Assembly: GCF_014650955.1 (NCBI RefSeq)
Contig: NZ_BMVY01000022.1
Coordinates: 1-64,000 of the forward strand
Origin: Streptomyces tauricus
Lineage (GTDB): Bacteria; Actinomycetota; Actinomycetes; Streptomycetales; Streptomycetaceae
Direction: 5' to 3'
Length of the DNA: 64,000 nt
In this document: piece by piece, positions 15,804 through 24,060 of the stretch
Layout of the letters: each line of letters opens with the position of its first letter
Numbering within the stretch: the stretch's first letter is position 1
Position numbers and translations under genes: made by a program
The notes under the pieces: generated by a model
What the model saw: only the letters and a program-made list of their open reading frames with translations
Databases searched by the model: none
Told to the model about the DNA's origin: nothing

Positions 15804-16484
15804 TCACGACAGGCCGTCGGGGGTGGCGTGGGCCAGGCCCGTCCGGTAGGCGATGACGACGAGCTGGGCCCGGTCGCGGGCCTCCAGCTTCGTCATGGCG
15901 CGCTGCACATGGGCGCGTACCGTGAAGGGGCTGAGGAACATCCGCTCGGCGATCTCCTGGTTGGACAGACCGGTCGCGACCAGCGCCACCATCTCGCGTT
16001 CGCGCGGGGTGAGCACGGCGAGCTGTTCGGCGCGCTGGGGCACGGGGTCGTCCGGCGTGGCCAGGAAGCGGGCCACCAGGGAACGGGTCGCGGCGGGGGA
16101 CAGCAGAGTGTCGCCGGCCGCGATCGTCCGCACGGCGTCCAGCAGGTCCTCGGCCCCGATGCCCTTGCCGATGAAACCGCCGGCCCCCGCGCGCAGCGCC
16201 TGAGCGACGTACTCGTCGGTCTCGTACGTGGTGAGGATCAGGATGCGGCTGCTCCGCAGGTCCGGGTCCGCGCAGATCTCCGAGGTGGCGGTGAGACCGT
16301 CCACCTCGGGCATACGGATGTCCATGATCACCACGTCGGGGCGCAGCTCCCGGGTGAGTCGCACCGCCTCCCTGCCGTCGCCCGCCTCGCCGACCACGGT
16401 GATGTCGTCGGCGCTGTCGAGAAGCATCCGGAAGGCACCGCGGAGCAGGGCCTGATCGTCGGCCAGCAGCACCCTGAGCGTCAT
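15804..16484 (-). CDS. NarL/FixJ-type response regulator
   Basis: 226-aa two-component regulator. Receiver domain with acidic pocket Asp9/Asp10, phospho-acceptor Asp55 in VVIMDIRMPE, Thr86 and Lys107 (FIGKG). The C-terminal LuxR helix-turn-helix is at about residues 158-215 (LTPREREMVALVATGLSNQEIAERMFLS). Its ATG overlaps the last codons of the histidine kinase gene, so it is cotranslated with its cognate kinase. It probably activates the MMPL-kinase operon and perhaps the convergent MFS operon that has a similar upstream region; the second part is inference. Confidence 0.94.
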   Translation of the reverse strand: MTLRVLLADDQALLRGAFRMLLDSADDITVVGEAGDGREAVRLTRELRPDVVIMDIRMPEVDGLTATSEICADPDLRSSRILILTTYETDEYVAQALRAGAGGFIGKGIGAEDLLDAVRTIAAGDTLLSPAATRSLVARFLATPDDPVPQRAEQLAVLTPREREMVALVATGLSNQEIAERMFLSPFTVRAHVQRAMTKLEARDRAQLVVIAYRTGLAHATPDGLS

Positions 16485-17707
16485 GGAGTGTCTCCGGTGT
16501 CCTTGGCGGGCGGCAGGGGCAGCCGGGCGGAGACGAGGAAGCCGCCCTCCGCGCGCCTGCCCGCGAGGAGGTGGCCCCCGACCGCGGTGGCCCGTTCGCG
16601 CATCCCGATCAGCCCGAAGCCGGACGGCGGACGGTCCGCGGCCGCGGACGCACCCGGTACCGCGCGCGTGCCTCCTCCGTCGTCGGCGACCGTGACGGTC
16701 ACGTGGTCGCGGTTCCAGACGAGCCGCACCCGGGCGCTGCGGGTACCGGAGTGTTTGGTCACGTTGGTCAGGGCCTCCTGGAGGATGCGGTAGGCGGTGA
16801 GGTCGACGCCCGGCGGCAGCGGCCTGGCCGTGCCGTCCTGGTGCACCGACACCTCAAGTCCCGCGCGGTGGAAGGACTCGACGAGCGAGGGAAGCCGGGA
16901 CAGCCCGGGCGCCGGTTCGGCGGGTGCGGCCTTGTCCCCGGACTGCCGCAACAGGCCGACCGTGGCCCGCAGTTCGTCGAGCGCGTGCCCGGTGGTCTCG
17001 ACCAACTCCCCGAGGCTTCTACGGGTCTGCTCCGGGCGCGTGTCGAAGAGGTGGGCGGCGACCGTGGCCTGCGCGTTGGCCAGGGTGATCTGATGGGCCA
17101 CCAGGTCGTGCAGCTCGCGGGCGATACGCACCCGTTCCTCGGCCACTCTCCGGCGCGCCTCGGTGTCCCGGCTCTCCTCGGCCCGCCTGGCCCGCTCCTC
17201 CACGGCCGCCAGGTAGGCCCGGCGGTTGCGCACCGAGTGCCCGAGCACGCCGGCCACCAGCGGGGACGCCGACACCACTGCTATCCGGCTCGCGTCCTGC
17301 CACGAGAGGTCCCCGGTCAAGGGGATGGAAGCCACCAGCAGTACGGCGGCACTGAGCGACACGGCGCCCGCCGCGCGCTGTTCGGTGCGCGCGGCGAGCG
17401 TGTAGGAGTAGGCGGTGATCAGGGCGGGGGCCACGATGAGCGGGCTCAGCAGGAGGCCCAGGGGCTGGACCAGGACGCCGGCCGCGGTCGTGGCCGCCAG
17501 GGCGGCCAGGGGCGCCCGGTGTCGCATGGGCAGTACGGCACAGGACACCACGGCGACGAAGTGGGCGGCGACGGACGGCGCCGACAGCGTGTCGTCGACC
17601 TGGATCACGCCGCCGAGCAGACAGAGCACGAACGCCGTCGCCGTGACCGCTGCCTCCCGCCACCACATGCCGTGTGATCGCGGGCCGGCGCCCCTTGCGT
17701 CCGTCAT
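16481..17707 (-). CDS. Two-component sensor histidine kinase (HisKA_3 type)
   Basis: 408-aa membrane sensor. About five hydrophobic segments cover residues 18-155 with almost no extracellular loop, so it probably senses within or near the membrane. A dimerisation helix follows with the phospho-acceptor His200 in RIARELHDLVAHQ. The ATPase has its N-box in LQEALTNVTKHS, then DDGGG and GFGLIGMRERA. ATG 17707 lies just after the MMPL stop at 17715; the frame upstream (to 17779) overlaps the pump gene. Intramembrane-sensing kinases of this type commonly detect cell-envelope drugs and control adjacent transporters. Confidence 0.93.
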   Translation of the reverse strand: MTDARGAGPRSHGMWWREAAVTATAFVLCLLGGVIQVDDTLSAPSVAAHFVAVVSCAVLPMRHRAPLAALAATTAAGVLVQPLGLLLSPLIVAPALITAYSYTLAARTEQRAAGAVSLSAAVLLVASIPLTGDLSWQDASRIAVVSASPLVAGVLGHSVRNRRAYLAAVEERARRAEESRDTEARRRVAEERVRIARELHDLVAHQITLANAQATVAAHLFDTRPEQTRRSLGELVETTGHALDELRATVGLLRQSGDKAAPAEPAPGLSRLPSLVESFHRAGLEVSVHQDGTARPLPPGVDLTAYRILQEALTNVTKHSGTRSARVRLVWNRDHVTVTVADDGGGTRAVPGASAAADRPPSGFGLIGMRERATAVGGHLLAGRRAEGGFLVSARLPLPPAKDTGDTP

Positions 17708-17714
17708 GGCCGGT

Positions 17715-19958
17715 TCAGCGCCGGCCGACGGGGAGATGCGGCACCGCCGCACCCGGTCCGGTCGTGGCGGCCGGGGCATGCCCGCTCAGTGCCTCACCCT
17801 CGATGTCCACGTTCGGCAGCACACGGTTCAGGATACGGGGCAGCCACCAGGCACGGTGGCCGAGCAGTGCGAGGACCGCGGGGGCGATCGCCATCCGGAC
17901 CACGAAGGCGTCGAAGGCCACGGCGGCGGCCAGCCCCACGCCCATCGTCTGGATGGTCGGGCTGCTCATCCCGACGAAACCGCCGAACACACTGATCATG
18001 ATGATCGCCGCCGCGGCCACCACACGTCCGCTGTGCCGGAAGCCGCTGACGATCGCGTCGCCGGGGGAGGCGCCATGGACGTAGGCCTCCCGCATCCGGG
18101 TGAGGAGGAAGACCTCGTAGTCCATCGCGAGGCCGAACACGATGCCGATGATGAGGATCGGCATCAGCGACATCACCGGTCCGGTCTGCTCGATACCGAG
18201 CAGGTCGGCCGCCCAGCCCCACTGGAAGACGGCGACGAGGACACCGAAGGCGGCCCCCACCGACAGCAGGAAGCCGAGGGCGGCCTTGACGGGGACCAGG
18301 AGCGAGCGGAAGACCACCATCAGCAGCAGGACCGCCAGGCCGATGACCACGGCCAGATAGGGGAGGAGGGCATCCGACATGGCTTCGGAGATGTCGATGT
18401 TCAGCGCGGTGGTGCCGGTCACCAGGACAGTGGCGCCTGTGTCGGCCTCGACACCGGAGACCGTGTCCCGGATCGCCTGCACCAGGTCCTTGGTCTCGCC
18501 GCTGTTCGGCGCGGTCCGCGGGACGGCGGTCAGGACGGCCGTGTCCTTGGTCCTGCTGAGCACCGGATCACCGACCGACGCGACCCCGTCCACTCCTCGT
18601 ACGGTCCTGACGACCAGGTCCGTGGCGGCGCGGGCGTCGGTGGCCTCCGAGGTGTCCACGACCACGGTCAGCGGCCCGTTGAAGCCGGGGCCGAAGCCTT
18701 CCGACAGCAGGTCGTAGGCGCGCCGCTCAGTGGTCTCCACCGACTTGGACTCGTCGCCGGGCAGGCCGAGTTCGAGACTCAGCGCCGGCAGGGCGACCGC
18801 CCCGAGGCCGAGTACGGCGGTCAGCAGCACGGCTCCCGGCCGGCGCAGCACGAACCGCGCCCAGCGGGTACCGATCCCGGGCCGGCCGGCCGCGGGGGCC
18901 ACCCGGTGCACGCGCTCGCTGCCCGGCCCGTCGGCCCTGCGGACGGCGCGGGACAGCACCCGTCGGCCGAAGAAGCCGAACAGCGCGGGGACCAGGGTCA
19001 GCGCGACGAGTACGGCGAGGGCCACGGCGCCCGCGCCGCCCAAGCCCATCTTGGTGAGTTCGGGGATGCCGACGACGCCCAGTCCGACCAGCGCGATGAA
19101 GACGGTGGCGCCGGCGAAGACGACGGCGGATCCGGCCGTGCCCACCGCCCGGCCCGCGGCCTCCTCCGGGTCGCTGCCCCGGGCGCGCTCGTCGCGGAAG
19201 CGGGAGGTGATGAAGAGCGCGTAGTCGATGCCGACCGCGAGACCCAGCATCAGCGCCAGGATGGCGACGGTGGACGTCAGGCCCAGCGGCGCCGCCAGCG
19301 CGGAGACCAGGCCGAAGGCGATGGCCACACCCACGACGGCGGTCAGCAGCGACAGGCCGGCCGCGACCAGCGAGCCGAGGGCGAGGACGAGCACCACCGC
19401 GGCCACCGCCACGCCGACGATCTCCGTCGTACCGCCCGGCTCCTCCTCCGAGTCCAGGGCGGAGCCGCCGATCTCCACGGTCAGCCCCGCGTCCCTGGCC
19501 CGGTCCGCCGCGCTTTCGAGCGCGCTCTTCGTGGGCCCGGTCAGGTCGACGGCGTCCGCGGTGTAGGTGACCGTGGAGTAGGCGATGGTGCCGTCCTCGC
19601 TGACAGCGCCGGTCTCATAGGGGTCGGAGGCCGACGCGACCTGACCGCCCCCGTCCACCGAGCCGAGGGTGTCCTCGACGGCCGCCCTGTTCCGCTGGGC
19701 CGTCACCCGCTGCCCGTCCGGGGCCCGGAACACCAGACGGGCTTCTGCACCCTGGGAGTTGCTCTCGGGGAAGCGCTCGTCCAGCAGGTCGAACGCCTGC
19801 TGCGACTCGGTGCCGGGCATGGAGAGGTCTTCCTCCTCCCCGGCCGGCGCCAGGGCGGCGGCGGCCACGGCCAGCACCAGGGCACCCAGCCACAGTCCGC
19901 CCACGAGCCGCCGGCGCCGGAAGGCCCACCGTCCGATCCGGTAGAGAAAAGTTGCCAC
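17715..19958 (-). CDS. MMPL/RND-family membrane transporter, first gene of MMPL-HK-RR operon
   Basis: 747-aa transporter with the duplicated MMPL layout (one helix, extracytoplasmic domain, five-helix bundle, twice). Signature segments are GLAVGIDYALFITSRFRDE in the first half and VFGLAMDYEVFLLTRMREA in the second. GTG start at 19958 follows GGAG by nine bases within a leader nearly identical to that of the MFS gene at 13117. Seven bases separate its stop from the kinase start. Operon position with a sensor kinase suggests induction by its own substrate. Confidence 0.93.
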   Translation of the reverse strand: MATFLYRIGRWAFRRRRLVGGLWLGALVLAVAAAALAPAGEEEDLSMPGTESQQAFDLLDERFPESNSQGAEARLVFRAPDGQRVTAQRNRAAVEDTLGSVDGGGQVASASDPYETGAVSEDGTIAYSTVTYTADAVDLTGPTKSALESAADRARDAGLTVEIGGSALDSEEEPGGTTEIVGVAVAAVVLVLALGSLVAAGLSLLTAVVGVAIAFGLVSALAAPLGLTSTVAILALMLGLAVGIDYALFITSRFRDERARGSDPEEAAGRAVGTAGSAVVFAGATVFIALVGLGVVGIPELTKMGLGGAGAVALAVLVALTLVPALFGFFGRRVLSRAVRRADGPGSERVHRVAPAAGRPGIGTRWARFVLRRPGAVLLTAVLGLGAVALPALSLELGLPGDESKSVETTERRAYDLLSEGFGPGFNGPLTVVVDTSEATDARAATDLVVRTVRGVDGVASVGDPVLSRTKDTAVLTAVPRTAPNSGETKDLVQAIRDTVSGVEADTGATVLVTGTTALNIDISEAMSDALLPYLAVVIGLAVLLLMVVFRSLLVPVKAALGFLLSVGAAFGVLVAVFQWGWAADLLGIEQTGPVMSLMPILIIGIVFGLAMDYEVFLLTRMREAYVHGASPGDAIVSGFRHSGRVVAAAAIIMISVFGGFVGMSSPTIQTMGVGLAAAVAFDAFVVRMAIAPAVLALLGHRAWWLPRILNRVLPNVDIEGEALSGHAPAATTGPGAAVPHLPVGRR

Positions 19959-20118
19959 CTGTGATCACTCCAGACACCGCGAGGAAAGGGGAGACGCGTG
20001 CGATCGACGCGTCTCCCACACTTCCCTCCGGCGCCCCCGCCGGGCATCGTTCCCCGTCGCCGTCCCCGCCTGGTGCGAACGGACCAGCCACCCCCATGGC
20101 CTGGTGCCTACGCACTAC
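19959..20118 (-). promoter_or_regulatory. Upstream region of the MMPL-HK-RR operon, copy B of an inverted pair
   Basis: 160-bp minus-strand counterpart of 12955-13116, ending at the base before GTG 19958. It contains GGGAGACGCGT / ACGCGTCTCCC, a perfect 11-bp dyad with a 7-base centre (19989-20017), where copy A has a different but still symmetric sequence. The conservation of symmetry with changed bases is what a protein-bound dyad or an RNA stem would show. It occupies the whole gap between the pump and melA. Confidence 0.75.
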
Positions 20119-20130
20119 AGGCCCTCGGGG

Positions 20131-21465
20131 TCAGTGGCCGAGCGTGGCCCGCAGCGAGGGCTGGAGGAGCTCCGCGTGGGCTCGTACCATGTCGTCGCAC
20201 AGGTCCCAGATACGCTCGACCGGCAGGGCTGCGGCGGTGGCGGGATCGGCCATGGCCGCCTGGCGCACGGACCGGGGGTCGTCCTCGACGGCGGCGCGGA
20301 CCACGAGCTCGTTCATGCTCAGGTAGTTGCGGTTGAGCGCGGCCAACTGTGGTGGCAGCGCACCGACCTTGGTCGGCTGGACACCCAACCCGTCCACCAG
20401 GCAGGGCACTTCGACGGTTCCGGTGGCCGGGAGGTTGTCGATCAGGCCGTGGTTGGGGACGTTGCCGTAGACCGTGCGCGGAGTGCCGGTCACGATGCTG
20501 TGGATGATCTGCGGGGCGTACTCCATGGTCCCTTCGACCGCCAGGGGCGTACCGGCGGCGAGTGCCCGGCGGGTCTCCTCGTAGGCGGCGACGTTCTCGT
20601 CGACGATGCCGAGGTAGGCGCCGACCGGCAGCCGGAGCCTTTCGATCTCGTTGTCGTGGTGCAGGTACCAGGGGACGTACTCGGAGGAGTGCTCGCTCGT
20701 CTCGGTCGGGTAGAAACCGAGGCGCCGGTACATGTCCACGCGGACCCGGCGCCGCAACTGCGGGTCCTGCTCGATCAGTTTGTCGAGGAGCGGGTAGAGG
20801 TCGGTGCCCTGGTGCTCCAGGCGCAGCACCCACGCCTGGTGGTTGACCCCGGCGGCACGGTAGGTGATCTCCTCGTACGGAACGCCGAGCAGTTCGCCCA
20901 GGTCGTGGATGGTCCAGTACACCGAGTGGCACAGGCCCACGACACGGGTCAGACCGGTGGCTCGGGTCAGGTACTGGACGTTCATGGCCATGGGATTGGT
21001 GTAGTTCAGCAGCCAGGCGTCCGGGCACAGCTCGGTGATGTCGGCGGCGAGCGACTTCAGCACGGGGAAGGTGCGCAGCGCGCGGAAGATGCCGCCGATC
21101 CCCAGGGTGTCGCCGATCGTCTGGCGCAGGCCGTGACGCTGCGGGATCTCGAAGTCGGTCCGGGTGGCCTCGCCCATGCCGACCTGCACGATGTTGATGA
21201 CGAAGTCGGCGTCCTGCAGAGCCGCGCGGCGATCGAGATGAGCGGTCACCCGAGGGTGGGGGGACCCGCCCCCGGTCCCGGTGAGCCGGTCCGCGATCTG
21301 CCGGGCCGCACCCTCGGCGGTGGCGAGGCGTTCGGTGTCGATGTCGTGCAACGCGATGTGGGCGCCCCGCAGTTCGGGGAAGGCCAGCAGGTCGGCCAGC
21401 AGGCCCTGGGTGAACACGACACTGCCCGCGCCGATGAACACGATCTTCGGGGTACTGAGAGTCAT
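20131..21465 (-). CDS. melA: Alpha-galactosidase, GH4 (MelA type)
   Basis: 444-aa NAD- and metal-dependent glycosidase. The N-terminal Rossmann motif is FIGAGSVVF. GH4 hallmarks are LNYTNPMAMN, the metal-binding Cys-His segment GLCHSV, and GVNHQAW. The C-terminal half matches the E. coli MelA pattern (SSEHSSEYVPWY; YGNVPNHGLIDNLP). GH4 enzymes hydrolyse by a redox-assisted elimination mechanism using bound NAD and Mn2+. The gene is the last of a sugar-uptake operon; its ATG overlaps the stop of the PfkB remnant. It acts in the cytoplasm on imported melibiose or raffinose-type galactosides. Confidence 0.9.
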   Translation of the reverse strand: MTLSTPKIVFIGAGSVVFTQGLLADLLAFPELRGAHIALHDIDTERLATAEGAARQIADRLTGTGGGSPHPRVTAHLDRRAALQDADFVINIVQVGMGEATRTDFEIPQRHGLRQTIGDTLGIGGIFRALRTFPVLKSLAADITELCPDAWLLNYTNPMAMNVQYLTRATGLTRVVGLCHSVYWTIHDLGELLGVPYEEITYRAAGVNHQAWVLRLEHQGTDLYPLLDKLIEQDPQLRRRVRVDMYRRLGFYPTETSEHSSEYVPWYLHHDNEIERLRLPVGAYLGIVDENVAAYEETRRALAAGTPLAVEGTMEYAPQIIHSIVTGTPRTVYGNVPNHGLIDNLPATGTVEVPCLVDGLGVQPTKVGALPPQLAALNRNYLSMNELVVRAAVEDDPRSVRQAAMADPATAAALPVERIWDLCDDMVRAHAELLQPSLRATLGH

Positions 21466-21962
21466 CAGAGGTTCTTTCCGTTACGGGAGAGGGCGGCGAC
21501 GGCCTCGTCCCAGGTGGGCTGGGACGGAGTGCCCCCATGGGCGCGGGTGGACAGCGCGCCGCAGGCCGCGGCGAGGGCGAGGGCGTCGGCGGTGGACAGA
21601 CCCCGCAGCCGGGCGGCGACGAACCCGGCGTCGAAACTGTCGCCGGCCCCGACGGTGTCCACCGGCCTGGCGGGGATGCCGTCCGTGCGCAGCAGGGTGG
21701 AGCCGTCGTGGGCGAGGGCTCCGTCCGCGCCGTTCTTGACGATCACATGCGGGTCGTACGCCGCCAGGGCCGCGGCCGCCGCCTCGACGGACTCAGGGGC
21801 CGTTGCGGCGGTGACGGCGGCCGAGCCACCGAGGGTGAGCAGTCCGGAGTCGACGAGTTGCTCATGCTGCCCGAAGGCGAGCGGTGCGTCGAGCGGACCT
21901 AGGACGACATCGGGGTTGGCGTCCCCGATGACGAGCAGGTCGAAGTCGAAGGTGTGCGGCAT
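21465..21962 (-). pseudogene. PfkB-family sugar kinase with large in-frame internal deletion
   Basis: The 165-aa frame joins the first ~45 residues of a ribokinase-family protein (VIGDANPDVVLG; LTLGGSAAVTA) directly to the C-terminal third (VIVKNGADGALAHDG; catalytic DTVGAGDSFDAGF; GALSTRAHGG). About 130-140 residues that normally form the central lid and core are missing, compared with ~300 aa for the family. The deletion is exactly in frame and the gene keeps a good ribosome site (AGGAAG before ATG 21962) and coupling to melA. It is unlikely to be an active kinase and may persist to allow translation of melA. Confidence 0.75.
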
Positions 21963-22039
21963 ACGTCTTCCTGAGAGGCGGGTGCGGAGAGCAGTGCGGT
22001 CGGCGGGCAGAGAGCAGCGAGCGGAGAGGGCAGCGGGCA

Positions 22040-22093
22040 GCCGACAACGGGCGTCAGGGCATGGGGTGTTGATGTGCGAAGTGGGTTGTCGGC
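22040..22093 (-). terminator. Long-loop inverted repeat between permease and PfkB remnant
   Basis: GCCGACAAC (22040-22048) and GTTGTCGGC (22085-22093) pair perfectly across a 36-base loop, within the 174-bp gap after the second permease. It could attenuate transcription between transport and catabolic genes. No T-run is present. Confidence 0.35.
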
Positions 22094-22136
22094 CGTTGGC
22101 GTCGTCGTCGGTGCCGGCGCCGGCACCGGGCGCGGG

Positions 22137-22988
22137 TCAGCCCTTGAGGCCGCTCGACGTGATCGACTGGATGAAGGTCTTCTGGGCGAACAGGAAGGCC
22201 AGCAGCACGGGCAGTACGGTGATCATGTTGCCCGCCATGACCGCGGACCACCGGGTGTGGTGCTGGCCCTGGAAGGTCGTCAGGCCCAGTTGCAGGGTGT
22301 ACTGGGTGTCATGGTTGATGGCGATCAACGGCCAGGTCAGGTCGTTCCACGTGGTGAGGAACGTCAGGACGGCCACGGTGCTCAGCGCCGGCCGGGACAG
22401 CGGCAGCACGATCCGCCCGAGCACGCCCAGCCGTGAACAGCCGTCGAGCCACGCCGCCTCCTCCAACTCCCTGGGCAGCGACAGGAAGAACTGGCGCAGC
22501 AGGAACACCGCGAACGGCGTGACCAGCGAGGGGACGATCAGTGCGCCCAGCGAGTCGATGAGTCCCAGCCGCTTCATGACCAGGAAGGTCGGGATCATGG
22601 TCAGCTGGAACGGAATCGCCATCGTGGCCAGCATGAGGGCGAGCAGGAGCCGCGAACCGGCGAACCGCATACGGGCGAAGGCGTAGCCGCCCAGCGAGCC
22701 CAGCACCAGGTTGGACGCCACGGCGGTCAGGGACACGATCAGCGAGTTGGCGAACCACCGGGGGAACATCGCGTTGCCGATGACGTACCGGTAGCCGTCC
22801 AGGTCGATCCCCGACGGCCACAGCGCGGGCGGGAAGCGGTTGATCTCGGCGTCGCTCATGACGGAACTGAGCAGCAGCCAGAGCAGCGGGACCGCGAAGA
22901 CCAGACAGAGCGGGGCGAGCAGGAGGTGCCAGGGACTGAACGGCAGCAGTCTGCGGCGCCCGGCCGGCGCGGGGGATGCGGTGGTCAT
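22137..22988 (-). CDS. Sugar ABC transporter permease (MalG type)
   Basis: 283-aa permease with six predicted helices and the cytoplasmic EAA-like loop ELEEAAWLDGCSRLGVLGRIVLPLSRPAL that docks the ATPase. Its ATG overlaps the stop of the preceding permease. It partners with the MalF-type subunit and the binding lipoprotein upstream. No ATPase gene is present; in Streptomyces a shared MsiK-type ATPase usually energises such CUT1 systems. Confidence 0.93.
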   Translation of the reverse strand: MTTASPAPAGRRRLLPFSPWHLLLAPLCLVFAVPLLWLLLSSVMSDAEINRFPPALWPSGIDLDGYRYVIGNAMFPRWFANSLIVSLTAVASNLVLGSLGGYAFARMRFAGSRLLLALMLATMAIPFQLTMIPTFLVMKRLGLIDSLGALIVPSLVTPFAVFLLRQFFLSLPRELEEAAWLDGCSRLGVLGRIVLPLSRPALSTVAVLTFLTTWNDLTWPLIAINHDTQYTLQLGLTTFQGQHHTRWSAVMAGNMITVLPVLLAFLFAQKTFIQSITSSGLKG

Positions 22989-24049
22989 CGTGCGGCTCCT
23001 TCGAGGTGCCGGTCCGCGCGGGCCCGGGCGCGCGGGGTCCGATCGGGCGCGAACCGGTCACGCAGGGCCCGCGCCAGCCGGGGCACGGCGGCGAGCAGCA
23101 GCAGGGCGAGCGCCAGGGCGTACGCCGCCGCCGCGCCGTAACCCGCCGTGAAGTTCTTGAACGCCTGCTCCCAGATGAAGTAGACGATCACCGTGGTGGA
23201 CCCCAGCGGGCCGCCCTTCGTCGTGACATAGACCAGGTCGAAGACCTGCAGAGAGGTGATGGCCTGCCACAGCAGCAGGAAGACCATGACGGGTCCGAGC
23301 GAGGGCAGGACGACGTGGCGCAGCAGCCGCAGCCGCCCGGCCCCGTCGAGGCGGGCCGCCTCGACGAGGGAGGGCGGGACGTCCTGCAGCGCCGCGAGCA
23401 GCACCACCACGCAGAAGCCGGTACCGCTCCACAGGGAGATCGCGAGCAGGGCGGCGAGCGCCTGGCCGGGGTCGTTGAGGAAGCCCTGGGGGGAGATCCC
23501 GAACTTGTCCAGGACGGCGTTGGCCGCTCCGAACTCGGGGTCGAGGATGAAGGAGAACAGCACGCCCTGGGCGGCGGCCGAGATGACGAACGGCACGAAG
23601 ATGAGGGTCCGGTAGAGCCCGACGAGCCGGATGCGCCGGTTCAGGGCGAGGGCGAGCAGCAGCCCGAAGCCGATGCTCAGCGGTACGTACAGCAGCGTGT
23701 ACACGAGGGTGTTGCGCACCGCCTGGTCGAAGTGGGGGTCCTGTGCGAGCGCCCGGTAGTTGTCCAGGCCGACCCACCGGCTCGGCGTCACGAGATCGTC
23801 GGCCTGGAAGGACAGCAGGAGCGACCAGATGACGGGAACGACACTCAGTCCGAGGATGACGAGGACGGAGGGCGCGACGAACGCCCAGGCGGTCGCCGTC
23901 TCCTGCCGCAGCCGCCGGCGTGGCGTGTGACGACCCGGCGGGGTGTCGGGGGCCGCACCGCCCTTGCCGAGGAGGGGGCGTGGTCGCGTACGGGCGCTGC
24001 GCTTCTCGCCCCGGTCCGGGAGCGTCACAGGGGTGGGCAGGCGGGGCAT
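22985..24049 (-). CDS. Sugar ABC transporter permease (MalF type)
   Basis: 354-aa permease: a ~60-residue basic, Arg-rich cytoplasmic N-terminus, then six helices and the EAA-like loop SLVEAARLDGAGRLRLLRHVVLPSLGPV. The frame allows a start at 24064 overlapping the binding-protein stop, but ATG 24049 has GAGAGGA seven bases upstream. It is the first of two coupled membrane subunits of the CUT1 transporter. Confidence 0.92.
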   Translation of the reverse strand: MPRLPTPVTLPDRGEKRSARTRPRPLLGKGGAAPDTPPGRHTPRRRLRQETATAWAFVAPSVLVILGLSVVPVIWSLLLSFQADDLVTPSRWVGLDNYRALAQDPHFDQAVRNTLVYTLLYVPLSIGFGLLLALALNRRIRLVGLYRTLIFVPFVISAAAQGVLFSFILDPEFGAANAVLDKFGISPQGFLNDPGQALAALLAISLWSGTGFCVVVLLAALQDVPPSLVEAARLDGAGRLRLLRHVVLPSLGPVMVFLLLWQAITSLQVFDLVYVTTKGGPLGSTTVIVYFIWEQAFKNFTAGYGAAAAYALALALLLLAAVPRLARALRDRFAPDRTPRARARADRHLEGAAR

Positions 24050-24060
24050 GACAGGTCCTC

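Noticed and set aside
17415-19964. 849-codon plus-strand frame opposite the second MMPL gene
   Set aside because: Same reason; His/Asp/Gln-rich nonsense opposite a recognisable transporter.
20104-22686. 860-codon plus-strand frame opposite melA and the PfkB remnant
   Set aside because: Antisense to GH4 motifs and coupled minus-strand starts; no domain seen.
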